DNA of 64,000 bases. Origin: a virus. The notes below the pieces were generated by a model. It was not told the DNA's origin. It ran no database searches and worked only from the letters and a program-made list of their open reading frames with translations. The position numbers were made by a program, and so were the translations under genes. The DNA is taken from IMG/VR virus record IMGVR_UViG_3300042922_000725, positions 1-64,000 of that record, one strand, 5' to 3'. Shown in pieces: positions 7,255 through 14,795 of this stretch; position 1 is the first letter of the stretch; each line of letters opens with the position of its first letter.

Positions 7255-9951
7255 ATGGAGAAAACAAATACATATATAATGAACTTAGAAGCATGTTACA
7301 TATATAAGGATATAATTGAGAACAAAAAAACAACAATTAAAAATAGAGATTTGTCAAAGCTATTTTCAGCAACAATTCCTTACAGTTTAGAATCAATAAG
7401 AATTAATAATATGTTTCCTGACACTTTTTATGTTGTAAATAATAAACAATATACAAAAAAAATAATAAATTTAACTTTTGATAAACACTATTCAATATGG
7501 GATGAAAATATAGAATGGAAAGATAAAAATAATAATATTCAAAAGGGAAAACGAAGAATTATCGCAAATAAAAATAAAATAAGAAAATATATTTATGAAA
7601 ATGGTTTTATAATGGATGGAGTAAAATATGTTTTTTATAAAAGAGGAGCTGGTAAAGCTAAAAATGGCTATGCATTATATATTCAAGAAAACATGAGAAA
7701 TACTTTGATTAATAGGAGTAGATTAGGATTAAATTTCGAAGAAGATGAAGAATTGGATTTAACTTCTCTACTTGCTTATGAAAGTTTAATTTCTTCTGGT
7801 ATAGATTTTACTATTGAATTAAATCCTATGACTGAAATATTATTGATAGATGATATTTATGGTAAAGAATTTGAAAGTCTAGCTAGTGTTACAAGGGAAA
7901 TAAACGGTGAAATTATAACTAAAAATGAAATAATAAATATAAAAAATTGTCTTAGTGATGGTCAAGGATTATTAGATGAATCGGTTTTTGAAAAATACGG
8001 AAAATCAGATAAGGGGTTTATGTTGTTAAGAAGTGATATGTTTAAGGATTGTGGGTTTAATACTAAACTACAAAAATGGCTTGAAGTTAACGGAATAAAA
8101 ACATTAAAAGATATGTTTGGTAATGAGTATGATGCTTCTAAGGTAAAATTAATAATAACTCCGAATTCATTAAAATTCTTAAAATTTTCTTATAAAATAG
8201 GAGATGGAACAAAAAAAGAGTGTTACGAGTATTGGAGAAATAATGTAGATAATACATTTGGAGTTGTAAAATGCGATAAAGAAGGTAATTATGGTAATTA
8301 TAATAGAACAACCTATCAACTTTTAAACAGTATTCCCAGTCTTAACTTTGAGGATTTATCAGAACTTACAAAAGAGGAACGAGAATATGTTATGCTATTA
8401 AAAAACGATGAAGCTGTTTTTAGAAATTATTTAGGATGCGATGCTAAAGCGAGTTTAAAACTAGAAAAAGATATTGAAGAAGGAGATATAAGTTTATATG
8501 AAAATACAGATTTAATGAATGCATTATTATTGGTTAATTCAAATATACAATATACAAAAAAATTTAAAAAAATGAAAAGTGACTTAATATCAAATTACAT
8601 AGAGCATTTAAAAGAGGGTAAGATTAGATTAAAAGACACAAAATATGTCACAATAATATCTAATCCATACGAAATGTTATTATCAGTTATAGGAAAATAT
8701 GAAAATAAATCAATAATGATTGATAGGGAAGTTTATTGTAAATATTATAAAAATGAACAAGAATTTTGTATATCACGTAATCCCCATATAAACGCTGGAA
8801 ATGTAATGTATGCAAAAAATAAATTTCACAATGAATATAAGTGGTTTAATTTTACCGATAATATTATGGCTGTAAATTTTTTTGATAATGATATGCCTGA
8901 CAGATTACAAGGAGAAGATACGGATAGTGATACAAATCTTTTAATACCACACTCTATATTAATAGAAAAGGCTAGGTATTGTGAAAAAAACTTTCCCACT
9001 CCTGTAAATAAAGTTAAGGGAACCGCTACACCAAGAAAAAACAATATGAGAGAATTACAAAAATTAGATATTATTTTAAGTAATAATTACATAGGAAAGA
9101 TTGTCAACATGTCACAAATAATCAATTCTTATATGAATGATGCTATATTCAAAGGCGAAAGTAAAAATATTATAGATGAATTATATTGTGCTAGTAGTAG
9201 ACTTTCAAGTATGAGTCAAATTGAAATTGATAAAAGTAAAAAAGTTTTTGACAATATAAGTATGAGTAAAGAATTAACAAAAATGAGAAATATAGAATAC
9301 ATAAGATATAAGATTGAAAAAGATAAATACGGTCAAGATACTAAAAAGATGATAGTTCCTAATTTTTTCAGTATGATTTCCGAATCAAACGATTATAGAA
9401 TATTTGATAAATTTAATACTCCATTAGATATATTACAAGATGTTTTGGTTTTTGAGGGAGGAAAAAGATTGAGAGGGAATAAAAACATAGAAATAAAAGA
9501 TTTATTAGTTCAAACTAAAGATTTAGAAGGTATCTATCAAGTAAACAGTGGTAATGCAATACTAAAAATAATATTAGAATGTGGAAAAAAAATTAATGGT
9601 TTAAAATTAAAAACTTGTACACTAAGTGATAAAGCAAAAAAAACAGTAGAAAAAAAATCTAAAAAAGATGCGATAGAAGAAATAAAAAAATTAAATCCAA
9701 ATGATGCTACTATACTTTCTATATTAAAACAATCACTGGGCAACGAAGAAGATGATATATTGGGATTTAAAAAATATGGTATGTTAACTTTAAATTTATT
9801 GTTTATTTCAAAAAAAATACAAGTATTAAAATGTTTTAAAAAAAACAATATGGATTTAGATGAGGTTTTAATTAAAATAAGAGATGACTATGACTTTGAC
9901 ATTTTTGGAGAAAAATATCAAAAAACTATAAGAAAAGAGTTGAATATTTAG
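7255..9951 (+). CDS. Single-chain DPBB RNA polymerase (YonO / eukaryotic RdRP superfamily)
   Basis: The catalytic region resembles the two-barrel RNA polymerases. RNPHINAGNV at residues 508-517 corresponds to the RNPCLHPGD block of eukaryotic silencing RNA polymerases. About 35 residues later comes MPDRLQGEDTDSDTNLLIP (547-565), aligned with the metal-binding DxDGD of YonO and NADFDGD of the bacterial beta-prime subunit. The three acidic residues are D555, D557 and D559; the usual glycine is serine here. Its 898 residues are close to YonO's size. YonO is a DNA-dependent RNA polymerase that transcribes SPbeta late genes. A YonK-like gene (13280) nearby and a recurrent intergenic motif suggest this enzyme transcribes phage operons. 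A strong GGAGGAG precedes the ATG. The family call rests on two motifs, so activity and template are inference. Confidence 0.8.
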   Translation: MEKTNTYIMNLEACYIYKDIIENKKTTIKNRDLSKLFSATIPYSLESIRINNMFPDTFYVVNNKQYTKKIINLTFDKHYSIWDENIEWKDKNNNIQKGKRRIIANKNKIRKYIYENGFIMDGVKYVFYKRGAGKAKNGYALYIQENMRNTLINRSRLGLNFEEDEELDLTSLLAYESLISSGIDFTIELNPMTEILLIDDIYGKEFESLASVTREINGEIITKNEIINIKNCLSDGQGLLDESVFEKYGKSDKGFMLLRSDMFKDCGFNTKLQKWLEVNGIKTLKDMFGNEYDASKVKLIITPNSLKFLKFSYKIGDGTKKECYEYWRNNVDNTFGVVKCDKEGNYGNYNRTTYQLLNSIPSLNFEDLSELTKEEREYVMLLKNDEAVFRNYLGCDAKASLKLEKDIEEGDISLYENTDLMNALLLVNSNIQYTKKFKKMKSDLISNYIEHLKEGKIRLKDTKYVTIISNPYEMLLSVIGKYENKSIMIDREVYCKYYKNEQEFCISRNPHINAGNVMYAKNKFHNEYKWFNFTDNIMAVNFFDNDMPDRLQGEDTDSDTNLLIPHSILIEKARYCEKNFPTPVNKVKGTATPRKNNMRELQKLDIILSNNYIGKIVNMSQIINSYMNDAIFKGESKNIIDELYCASSRLSSMSQIEIDKSKKVFDNISMSKELTKMRNIEYIRYKIEKDKYGQDTKKMIVPNFFSMISESNDYRIFDKFNTPLDILQDVLVFEGGKRLRGNKNIEIKDLLVQTKDLEGIYQVNSGNAILKIILECGKKINGLKLKTCTLSDKAKKTVEKKSKKDAIEEIKKLNPNDATILSILKQSLGNEEDDILGFKKYGMLTLNLLFISKKIQVLKCFKKNNMDLDEVLIKIRDDYDFDIFGEKYQKTIRKELNI

Positions 9952-9988
9952 TTGTTGATATTACTGGCTTTGCAAGGCAAAAAATTTT

Positions 9989-10166
9989 TAACAGCTCTTA
10001 AACCCACTTATATCAATGGTTTAAAGAAAATATTAATTCCTTGTATATGATATACAATCAAATATAAATAAACTGTATACAAAAAATAAAAGGCTACCAC
10101 AGAAATAGTAAGTTTAGGCATAGCCAAGTGAAAACTTAAAATAAGAGCTGTTAGATGTAGCCTTTT
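9989..10166 (+). ncRNA. Candidate structured RNA with competing folds
   Basis: Between the polymerase and nuclease genes, AAAAGGCTAC (10088-10097) pairs with GTAGCCTTTT (10157-10166), enclosing TAAGTTT/AAACTTA (10109-10115/10132-10138) and a GGC-ATA-GCC tip. Upstream, TAACAGCTCTTA (9989-10000) is a perfect 12-base complement of TAAGAGCTGTTA (10142-10153) inside that fold. It also overlaps a separate hairpin TTAAACC/GGTTTAA (9998-10004/10018-10024). The two arrangements exclude each other, as in an attenuator or riboregulator. A copy of the recurrent motif lies at 10055-10072. Confidence 0.5.
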
Positions 10167-10214
10167 ATAAATTAATAAAAATACAAAATAAAATCAAATT
10201 GAATTATATTTTAA

Positions 10215-10299
10215 AATTAAATATAAATAATCAAAAAATTAAATAATAAACAAAAATCCCTCAAATAAAAAAGGTAGGGGTCTCTGGTAGTTCCCCTAC
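10215..10299 (+). promoter_or_regulatory. Recurrent motif copy followed by GC-rich hairpin
   Basis: AAATTAAATATAAATAA (10214-10230) is followed by a hairpin GTAGGGG (10274-10280) with CCCCTAC (10293-10299), 57 bases before the gene at 10356. There is no T-run after the stem, so it is more likely a leader element than a terminator. Confidence 0.45.
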
Positions 10300-10355
10300 T
10301 ACCCTCTAAATAAAAGAAAGGTAGTGTGTTGGGAAATGATTAGAGTGAAAGAATC

Positions 10356-11822
10356 ATGAGTAAAAAGAAAGATAAAAATGACAAGAGTGATTTTAAGATA
10401 ACCTGTTTTCATTTAGATGATGAGGTTACTGGAAGTAGTTTTTTAGTTGAAGTTGATGGACTTCATATTTTATTAGACATGGGAGGATATCAAAATCAAA
10501 GTAGACATTTAGAAACCATATATAAAATAAACAAAGAAAAATACAGTAATTTAAAGTTTCATGAACTTGATTATGTAATATTAACTTCCAGTCATTACGA
10601 CCATTGTGGAATGTTAGGTATTTTAGGTAGATTGGATATTGACTTTAAAGGAAAAGTTATCAGTACCGAGCTTACACAAGAGATGATTGATATAGTTTTA
10701 CATGATTCAGCTCATATAATGAAAGAAGAAAGTGAAAGTTATAATAAAAAGAATAATAAGAATTTATTACCCATATATACAAAAGAAGACGTAGATGCTG
10801 TTTTAGGTTTCTTAAGAGGTTATGGTTATAATGAAAAAATCAAACTTAATGACAGGACTTATGTGGAGTTGTTACCAAATGGACACCTTAGTGGGGATAG
10901 TTCTATATTGATAACATATGAAAAAGATGATTATGTGAATAAAACTCTTCTTTATTTAGGAGATCATAATTATGGTAAGAAATACGAAAAAGCCTTCACT
11001 AAATCTTGGGTTCCTAGAAATATAAAGCCTACATGTGTGATAACAGAGTCAACTTATTCAGGGGAAAAACAAATTCAAGAAAACAATATTGATAAGTTGG
11101 AAAGATATATAATAAGTGAAGTAATTGAAAAGAAAAACACTTTAATAATTGGAGCGTTTGCGGTTCATAGAAGTTCAGAATTGGCTTATATGTTAAAAGT
11201 TATTTATGAGAGAAATGAGATTATATCAAGTTTCGACCCTCCAATATATATGTGTGGTAATATGATGGCTAAAGCACATAAGACAATAGGAGACCCTAAA
11301 TATAAAACCTTTTACGATGAAAAATGGCAAGACCAAGAAGATTTATTCAATTGGGATAAAATAAGAATGTTAGATACATTTAAAAGTGTACAAAATAAAG
11401 CAGTGAATCAAACACCAAAAATTTTGATTGCTAGCTCTGGTATGTTTCATGCAGGATTTAGTCAGTTTTTATTAAGTTGCTATATCTCACAGAAAAATTG
11501 TTCAATACTGTTTTCTGGATACCAAGCTATTGATACAACAGGTAATAAACTGGTAAAGCAAGAACATAGAACTATAAGTATAGCTGGCAAGCAATATACA
11601 ATAAGGGCTAATATATTAGATAGATTACATATGAGTGGTCATGCGGATGATTATGGTTTAAGAAATATTTTTAAAACCATAAATCAACATAATCTTAAAA
11701 AGGTATTAATAGTACATGGAGAAGATTATAAGAAAGAAATATTAAAAGAAGAGCTACAGGACGACTTAGGTGAAAGTGTGAGTGTAATTGTACCAAAAAG
11801 TAAACAAATAATAAAAGTTTAA
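10356..11822 (+). CDS. Beta-CASP metallo-beta-lactamase nuclease
   Basis: The fold of the CPSF73/RNase J superfamily is visible: SSHYDHCGM at residues 78-86, H177 (NGHLSGDSS), D203 (LYLGDHNY), then the beta-CASP insert with E231 (TESTYS), ASSGM at 359-363, H429 (MSGHADDYG) and H454 (LIVHGED). These residues bind two zinc ions and cut RNA or DNA. In the HxHxDH motif the first histidine is Ser78, an oddity that may affect one metal site. The gene follows the RNA polymerase by ~400 structured bases, so transcript processing or maturation is a natural guess. The start has only a weak site (AGAGTGAAAG). Confidence 0.87.
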   Translation: MSKKKDKNDKSDFKITCFHLDDEVTGSSFLVEVDGLHILLDMGGYQNQSRHLETIYKINKEKYSNLKFHELDYVILTSSHYDHCGMLGILGRLDIDFKGKVISTELTQEMIDIVLHDSAHIMKEESESYNKKNNKNLLPIYTKEDVDAVLGFLRGYGYNEKIKLNDRTYVELLPNGHLSGDSSILITYEKDDYVNKTLLYLGDHNYGKKYEKAFTKSWVPRNIKPTCVITESTYSGEKQIQENNIDKLERYIISEVIEKKNTLIIGAFAVHRSSELAYMLKVIYERNEIISSFDPPIYMCGNMMAKAHKTIGDPKYKTFYDEKWQDQEDLFNWDKIRMLDTFKSVQNKAVNQTPKILIASSGMFHAGFSQFLLSCYISQKNCSILFSGYQAIDTTGNKLVKQEHRTISIAGKQYTIRANILDRLHMSGHADDYGLRNIFKTINQHNLKKVLIVHGEDYKKEILKEELQDDLGESVSVIVPKSKQIIKV

Positions 11823-11829
11823 AATAAAA

Positions 11830-11839
11830 TATTAATAAA
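11830..11839 (+). promoter_or_regulatory. Recurrent motif core
   Basis: TATTAATAAA within AAATAAAATATTAATAAAT, directly after the nuclease stop codon and 11 bases before the next ATG. Confidence 0.35.
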
Positions 11840-11850
11840 TAGGTGATTTT

Positions 11851-12021
11851 ATGAAATTGAAGTCTATTTTAAAACCCAAAATTGCGAGAGCATTAATTAA
11901 TTCAGGATTTATAGTTAAAGACATTAAACCTTTTAAAGAAAATCATGATAAGACTATATTTTTATTTGAAGAAACAGAAGAATTGTTAAACAAGTTAACT
12001 AAATTAAATGAAATAGAATAA
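11851..12021 (+). CDS. Small conserved-type protein, 56 residues (DUF5659-like)
   Basis: A frame of 56 codons begins at ATG 11851 after TAGGTGA and ends at 12021. The layout (a basic start, ARALINSGF, then KTIFLFEETEELLNKLTKL) resembles the 46769 product, which has LATYLIDKGF followed by FDVFLFEDSPVLRAIIKQY. The two look like members of one small phage family with a short beta-hairpin and a terminal helix. The DUF5659 link is from memory. Function is unknown. Confidence 0.65.
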   Translation: MKLKSILKPKIARALINSGFIVKDIKPFKENHDKTIFLFEETEELLNKLTKLNEIE

Positions 12022-12069
12022 TTTTATTCTATTTATATTATAAAAAGTTCAAGAGGAGAAGTGATATTT

Positions 12070-13248
12070 ATGGAAAACAAATTATTATTAACAAAAACAG
12101 CTCTTAAGTGGTCAAATGAGTATTATGAAAAAGAGGACTACATCCTATTAAAAGTGTTTAGAAAAGATTTAACAGAGTTTTATGATGTTTTAATTGACAA
12201 AGAAGATTTTAAATTAGTTTCACAAGGTCAATGGTATGGTTATATGAATAGAAAAAATACATATCTTAAAAACTTAGTAAAGATTTTATATACTATACAT
12301 GACCCAAAAAAGAAAACATATGACATACATCAATGGATACTTCAAAGTAAAGGTAAAGATTTGATAGTTGATCATAAAAATTTAAATAGACTTGACAATA
12401 GAAGGTGCAATTTAAGGTTTGTAACAGCTCAAGAAAATAGATTAAATCAAGTTTGTACAGGATGGTCATATCACAAAGAAGAAGATGTATACAAAAGTAA
12501 TATTTATTACAACAACAAATGTTTTTATCTTGGAGAATATAAAACAAAAGAAGAAGCAGAAGAAATTTATTTAAAGAGTTGTTTGATAACAGGATATAAT
12601 AAAACATCTGATTATCATAATGATGAAATAAAAAGATTACATATACAACTAAATAAGTTGGACTATGAAAATTTATATTTGAAAGAATTAATAAATTATA
12701 AAGATAATGGAATATTAGAATATATTCCTAAAATTACAATTTTAAATCAAGAAAATTCAAAAGGTGCAAATAATTTAGGACTGGGTTATAATTATGATAA
12801 AAAGACTGGGAAATACTTGGCAAGAATAAAACTAAATGATAAAGAGTTGAATATAGGAAGATATAATACAGAAGATGAAGCTAATATAATATATCTTAAA
12901 GCATGTCTTATGGCAGAAAAAGAAAAAATATCTCCACAAATTGCAGAAAGAATAAATAAATATAATATAAAACTTACAGGTGAAGATTATAAAAATAAGT
13001 ATTTGAAAAAGGTTTATAATTGTATTAATAATATAGATGAATCTATTGAAAATGGAAGATTTAATTACAAATATGATGAAAATATTGATATTATTATTAA
13101 TATGGTTAATAAAGGGTTTACATGGAATGGAGTAGCAAGATATTTAAAAGAAAATATAAAAGGACTAGAAAAGGCTAAAGGTGAAACTATTAAGAAAAAA
13201 TATATGAATTATATTAGTGCAGAAAGAAATATGACAATAGAATTATAA
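12070..13248 (+). CDS. HNH homing endonuclease with two AP2-like DNA-binding repeats
   Basis: The HNH core spans YDIHQWIL, then VDHKNLNRLDNRRCNLR with the catalytic His-Asn-His pattern (about residues 95-125). Two AP2/ERF-like three-stranded repeats follow: one near residues 145-175 (YYNNKCFYLGEYKTKEEAEE) and a second near 250-290 (KLNDKELNIGRYNTEDEAN). A C-terminal basic helix-turn-helix-like tail ends the protein. GAGGAGAA (12053-12060) suits the ATG at 12070; the GTG at 12061 is too close. Such genes are mobile and cut specific DNA sites. It interrupts the run of putative transcription-related genes, so it is probably a recent insertion. Confidence 0.87.
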   Translation: MENKLLLTKTALKWSNEYYEKEDYILLKVFRKDLTEFYDVLIDKEDFKLVSQGQWYGYMNRKNTYLKNLVKILYTIHDPKKKTYDIHQWILQSKGKDLIVDHKNLNRLDNRRCNLRFVTAQENRLNQVCTGWSYHKEEDVYKSNIYYNNKCFYLGEYKTKEEAEEIYLKSCLITGYNKTSDYHNDEIKRLHIQLNKLDYENLYLKELINYKDNGILEYIPKITILNQENSKGANNLGLGYNYDKKTGKYLARIKLNDKELNIGRYNTEDEANIIYLKACLMAEKEKISPQIAERINKYNIKLTGEDYKNKYLKKVYNCINNIDESIENGRFNYKYDENIDIIINMVNKGFTWNGVARYLKENIKGLEKAKGETIKKKYMNYISAERNMTIEL

Positions 13249-13279
13249 ATAAAAATAAATAAAGCGAGGTAAATATAAT

Positions 13280-13477
13280 ATGGCAAAGAAATCAATGAGT
13301 ACAAAGTTTTTAGGAGCATGTATAAGTAAAGAAGGAGATAGTTACATAATTACAGAGACAAAGAAAGATACCACAACAGTTTATAATTTAACAGAAGTTT
13401 TAGATAGTTTTCTTGGAATAGAAGGAATCTCTCTTACAATAGCAACTGATAGTGAATTGAAACCCTTGGAAGATTAA
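13280..13477 (+). CDS. YonK-like small phage protein
   Basis: The 65-residue product has the pattern of SPbeta YonK: a lysine-rich start (MAKKSMSTKFLG), a central short strand region, then VYNLTEVLDSFLG and ISLTIATDSEL with a terminal EL..ED motif. YonK is a small oligomeric protein encoded close to yonO in SPbeta. Here it lies 3.3 kb downstream of the YonO-related polymerase, which supports a shared history. AGCGAGG precedes the ATG at a good distance. Function in either phage is not established; polymerase accessory is a hypothesis. Confidence 0.65.
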   Translation: MAKKSMSTKFLGACISKEGDSYIITETKKDTTTVYNLTEVLDSFLGIEGISLTIATDSELKPLED

Positions 13478-13481
13478 TTTT

Positions 13482-13500
13482 TCAATTAAATATAAATAAA
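13482..13500 (+). promoter_or_regulatory. Recurrent motif copy
   Basis: TCAATTAAATATAAATAAA just after the YonK-like stop and 87 bases before the small heat-shock gene. Confidence 0.5.
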
Positions 13501-13587
13501 AGACATATTTTAATCACAATTTTTTTGTTATAGAATCCTTATGGATTTTATATAAATTTTAAATTATTTTTTGAGGAGGAATTTTTT

Positions 13588-13986
13588 ATGAAAGAAATTT
13601 TTTTAACAAGTAGCAGCTTTGGTGATTTATTCGATGGGTTTTTAGGCTTTGGGAAACCAAAAGGATTCATTTTTAATTCACAAGTAAAAGACATGACTCC
13701 GTTTGTTTGGAGAAAACAAGATGACGATAACTATATGTGCATTGTTAAAACTTTAGGGATAGAACCAAATGACTTAAAAGTAGAAGATTATAGTGACGGT
13801 ATTAAGGTACGAGGTGAAAGTGAAGTATTCGGATATAAGTATAACACTTTAATAGACCTACCCATTGCAGAAACTATAATGAATAATATTAAAGAAATAA
13901 AAGTAAATAGTAAAAATGGATTAACTTTTATAATTCTAGTTTTGGATAAACCAGAGAAAAGAAAAATAAATATTATTAAAGAATAA
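13588..13986 (+). CDS. Small heat-shock protein (alpha-crystallin fold)
   Basis: Residues ~45-130 follow the Hsp20 pattern: a strand bearing CIVKTLGIEPNDLKVE, then DGIKVRGESE, a hydrophobic IDLPI segment, and NGLTFIILVLDKP, corresponding to the conserved GVLTI strand region of alpha-crystallin domains. The N-terminal 40 residues are glycine- and phenylalanine-rich (FGDLFDGFLGFGKPKG), as in many small heat-shock proteins. It would act as an ATP-independent holdase. GAGGAGG precedes the ATG. A phage-encoded holdase may protect newly made virion proteins; that role is inference. Confidence 0.75.
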   Translation: MKEIFLTSSSFGDLFDGFLGFGKPKGFIFNSQVKDMTPFVWRKQDDDNYMCIVKTLGIEPNDLKVEDYSDGIKVRGESEVFGYKYNTLIDLPIAETIMNNIKEIKVNSKNGLTFIILVLDKPEKRKINIIKE

Positions 13987-14216
13987 TTTAGTTGTGATAA
14001 GTCTGGAGACTTATTGGTTTATAAATATATATTATCCTATACGAAGGACAATTTTAATTAAGAAAGGAGTCCCCGGTAATTATGGTGATTGTCTTCTAAA
14101 ATTAAATAAGTCAATAATAATTACTTTGTTGGTGAGTGATTATTTTATTATGTTTAGGTTTGTGTATTCAGCCATTGCCAACTAGGTGTAAACCGAAATG
14201 TAAAAAATACATATTA
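13987..14216 (+). other. Gene-free region with hairpins
   Basis: No credible gene is present. ATAAGTC/GACTTAT forms a 7-base hairpin at 13997-14014. GAAGGACAAT (14043-14052) could pair with ATTGTCTTC (14088-14096), enclosing an AAAGGAG ribosome-binding-like sequence. Together with the two tRNA-like elements that follow it looks like a region devoted to RNA structure. Confidence 0.35.
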
Positions 14217-14306
14217 GGATACTAAGGATAGAACAGGTAGCTATCATGCCTTTGAAAATAAGGTCTTTTAAAAGATGTGGGATTACCACCCCACTAGTAT
14301 TCTAAT
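14217..14306 (+). ncRNA. tRNA-like cloverleaf (degenerate)
   Basis: A 9-base acceptor-like stem joins AGGATACTA with TAGTATTCT. A typical D-arm follows (GATAG, loop AACAGGTAG, CTATC), then an arm GCCTT, loop TGAAAAT, AAGGT, then a variable-arm-like TCTTTT/AAAAGA and a T-arm position GTGGG/CCCAC. The T-loop (ATTACCAC) lacks the TTCRA consensus and base 33 is G, so it is not a standard tRNA. It may be a degraded tRNA or a mimic. Confidence 0.35.
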
Positions 14307-14360
14307 TTAAAACAACGTTGTTGAGCAACAATTAAATAATTTAAAAATGATTAGGCAGTT

Positions 14361-14429
14361 CTATCATGCGGTAGTTTGGTAAAACACTCGGCATCCGAGA
14401 GTAAGACAGTTCGATTCTGTTCGTGATAG
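14361..14429 (+). tRNA. tRNA-like element with contracted anticodon arm (CAT)
   Basis: Acceptor TATCATG (14362-14368) pairs with CGTGATA (14422-14428). The T-arm is canonical: GACAG, loop TTCGATT, CTGTT (14405-14421). The D-arm region GTAGTTTGGTAAAAC carries the conserved GGTA, and the variable region has 5 bases. The anticodon arm is 4 bases short: CTC, loop GGCATCC, GAG (or a 5-base stem with a CAT loop). CAT sits at the anticodon position, but base 33 is G. No CCA is encoded. It is either a decayed tRNA-Met/Ile or a functional mimic. Confidence 0.45.
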
Positions 14430-14508
14430 TCTAAAATAATATATAGTAATATGTATTTGCTGCTAATAGAATAAATTTTATAAGTCCCATGTAGTTACAG
14501 TGGGTGGT

Positions 14509-14536
14509 GAGAGTAGGTATATCTTACTCTCTTTTT
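14509..14536 (+). terminator. Rho-independent terminator
   Basis: GAGAGTA (14509-14515) pairs with TACTCTC (14525-14531), followed by five T. It closes the structured RNA region and lies 14 bases before a recurrent motif copy (14541-14559, AAATTGAATATTGATAAA). Confidence 0.8.
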
Positions 14537-14593
14537 ATTTTAAATTGAATATTGATAAATTAAAAAAGAAATTATTAAGAAAGAGTGAATAAA

Positions 14594-14752
14594 TTGCTTA
14601 AAGAGAATGGTAAATCAAAAAGAAAAACATATTTAAAGTGTGATAACTGCAAACAAAAGTTCGAGTTATGTGAAGAAGAAATAGTTAGACTTGGAGATTT
14701 AAAGTATATTGAGTGTGTTTATTGTGGAACTCAACATATTTTAAAAAAATAG
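14594..14752 (+). CDS. Small zinc-ribbon protein, 52 residues
   Basis: The frame opens at TTG 14594 after AAGAAAGAGTG and encodes two CxxC knuckles (CDNC near residue 16 and CVYC near residue 41) separated by ~21 residues, the classic zinc-ribbon spacing. The N-terminus is lysine-rich. It ends 43 bases before the metallophosphoesterase gene. Small zinc ribbons in phages often bind nucleic acid or polymerase, but nothing specific can be said here. The non-ATG start is the main doubt. Confidence 0.6.
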   Translation: MLKENGKSKRKTYLKCDNCKQKFELCEEEIVRLGDLKYIECVYCGTQHILKK

Positions 14753-14795
14753 AATAGCAAAATTTAAACTAATTTAAATTAAGGAGAAATCTTAT

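Noticed and set aside
13994-14185. A 63-codon frame (MISLETYW...) between the heat-shock gene and tRNA-like elements
   Set aside because: No ribosome binding site at its GTG start, odd composition, and it crosses hairpins; more likely structured RNA.
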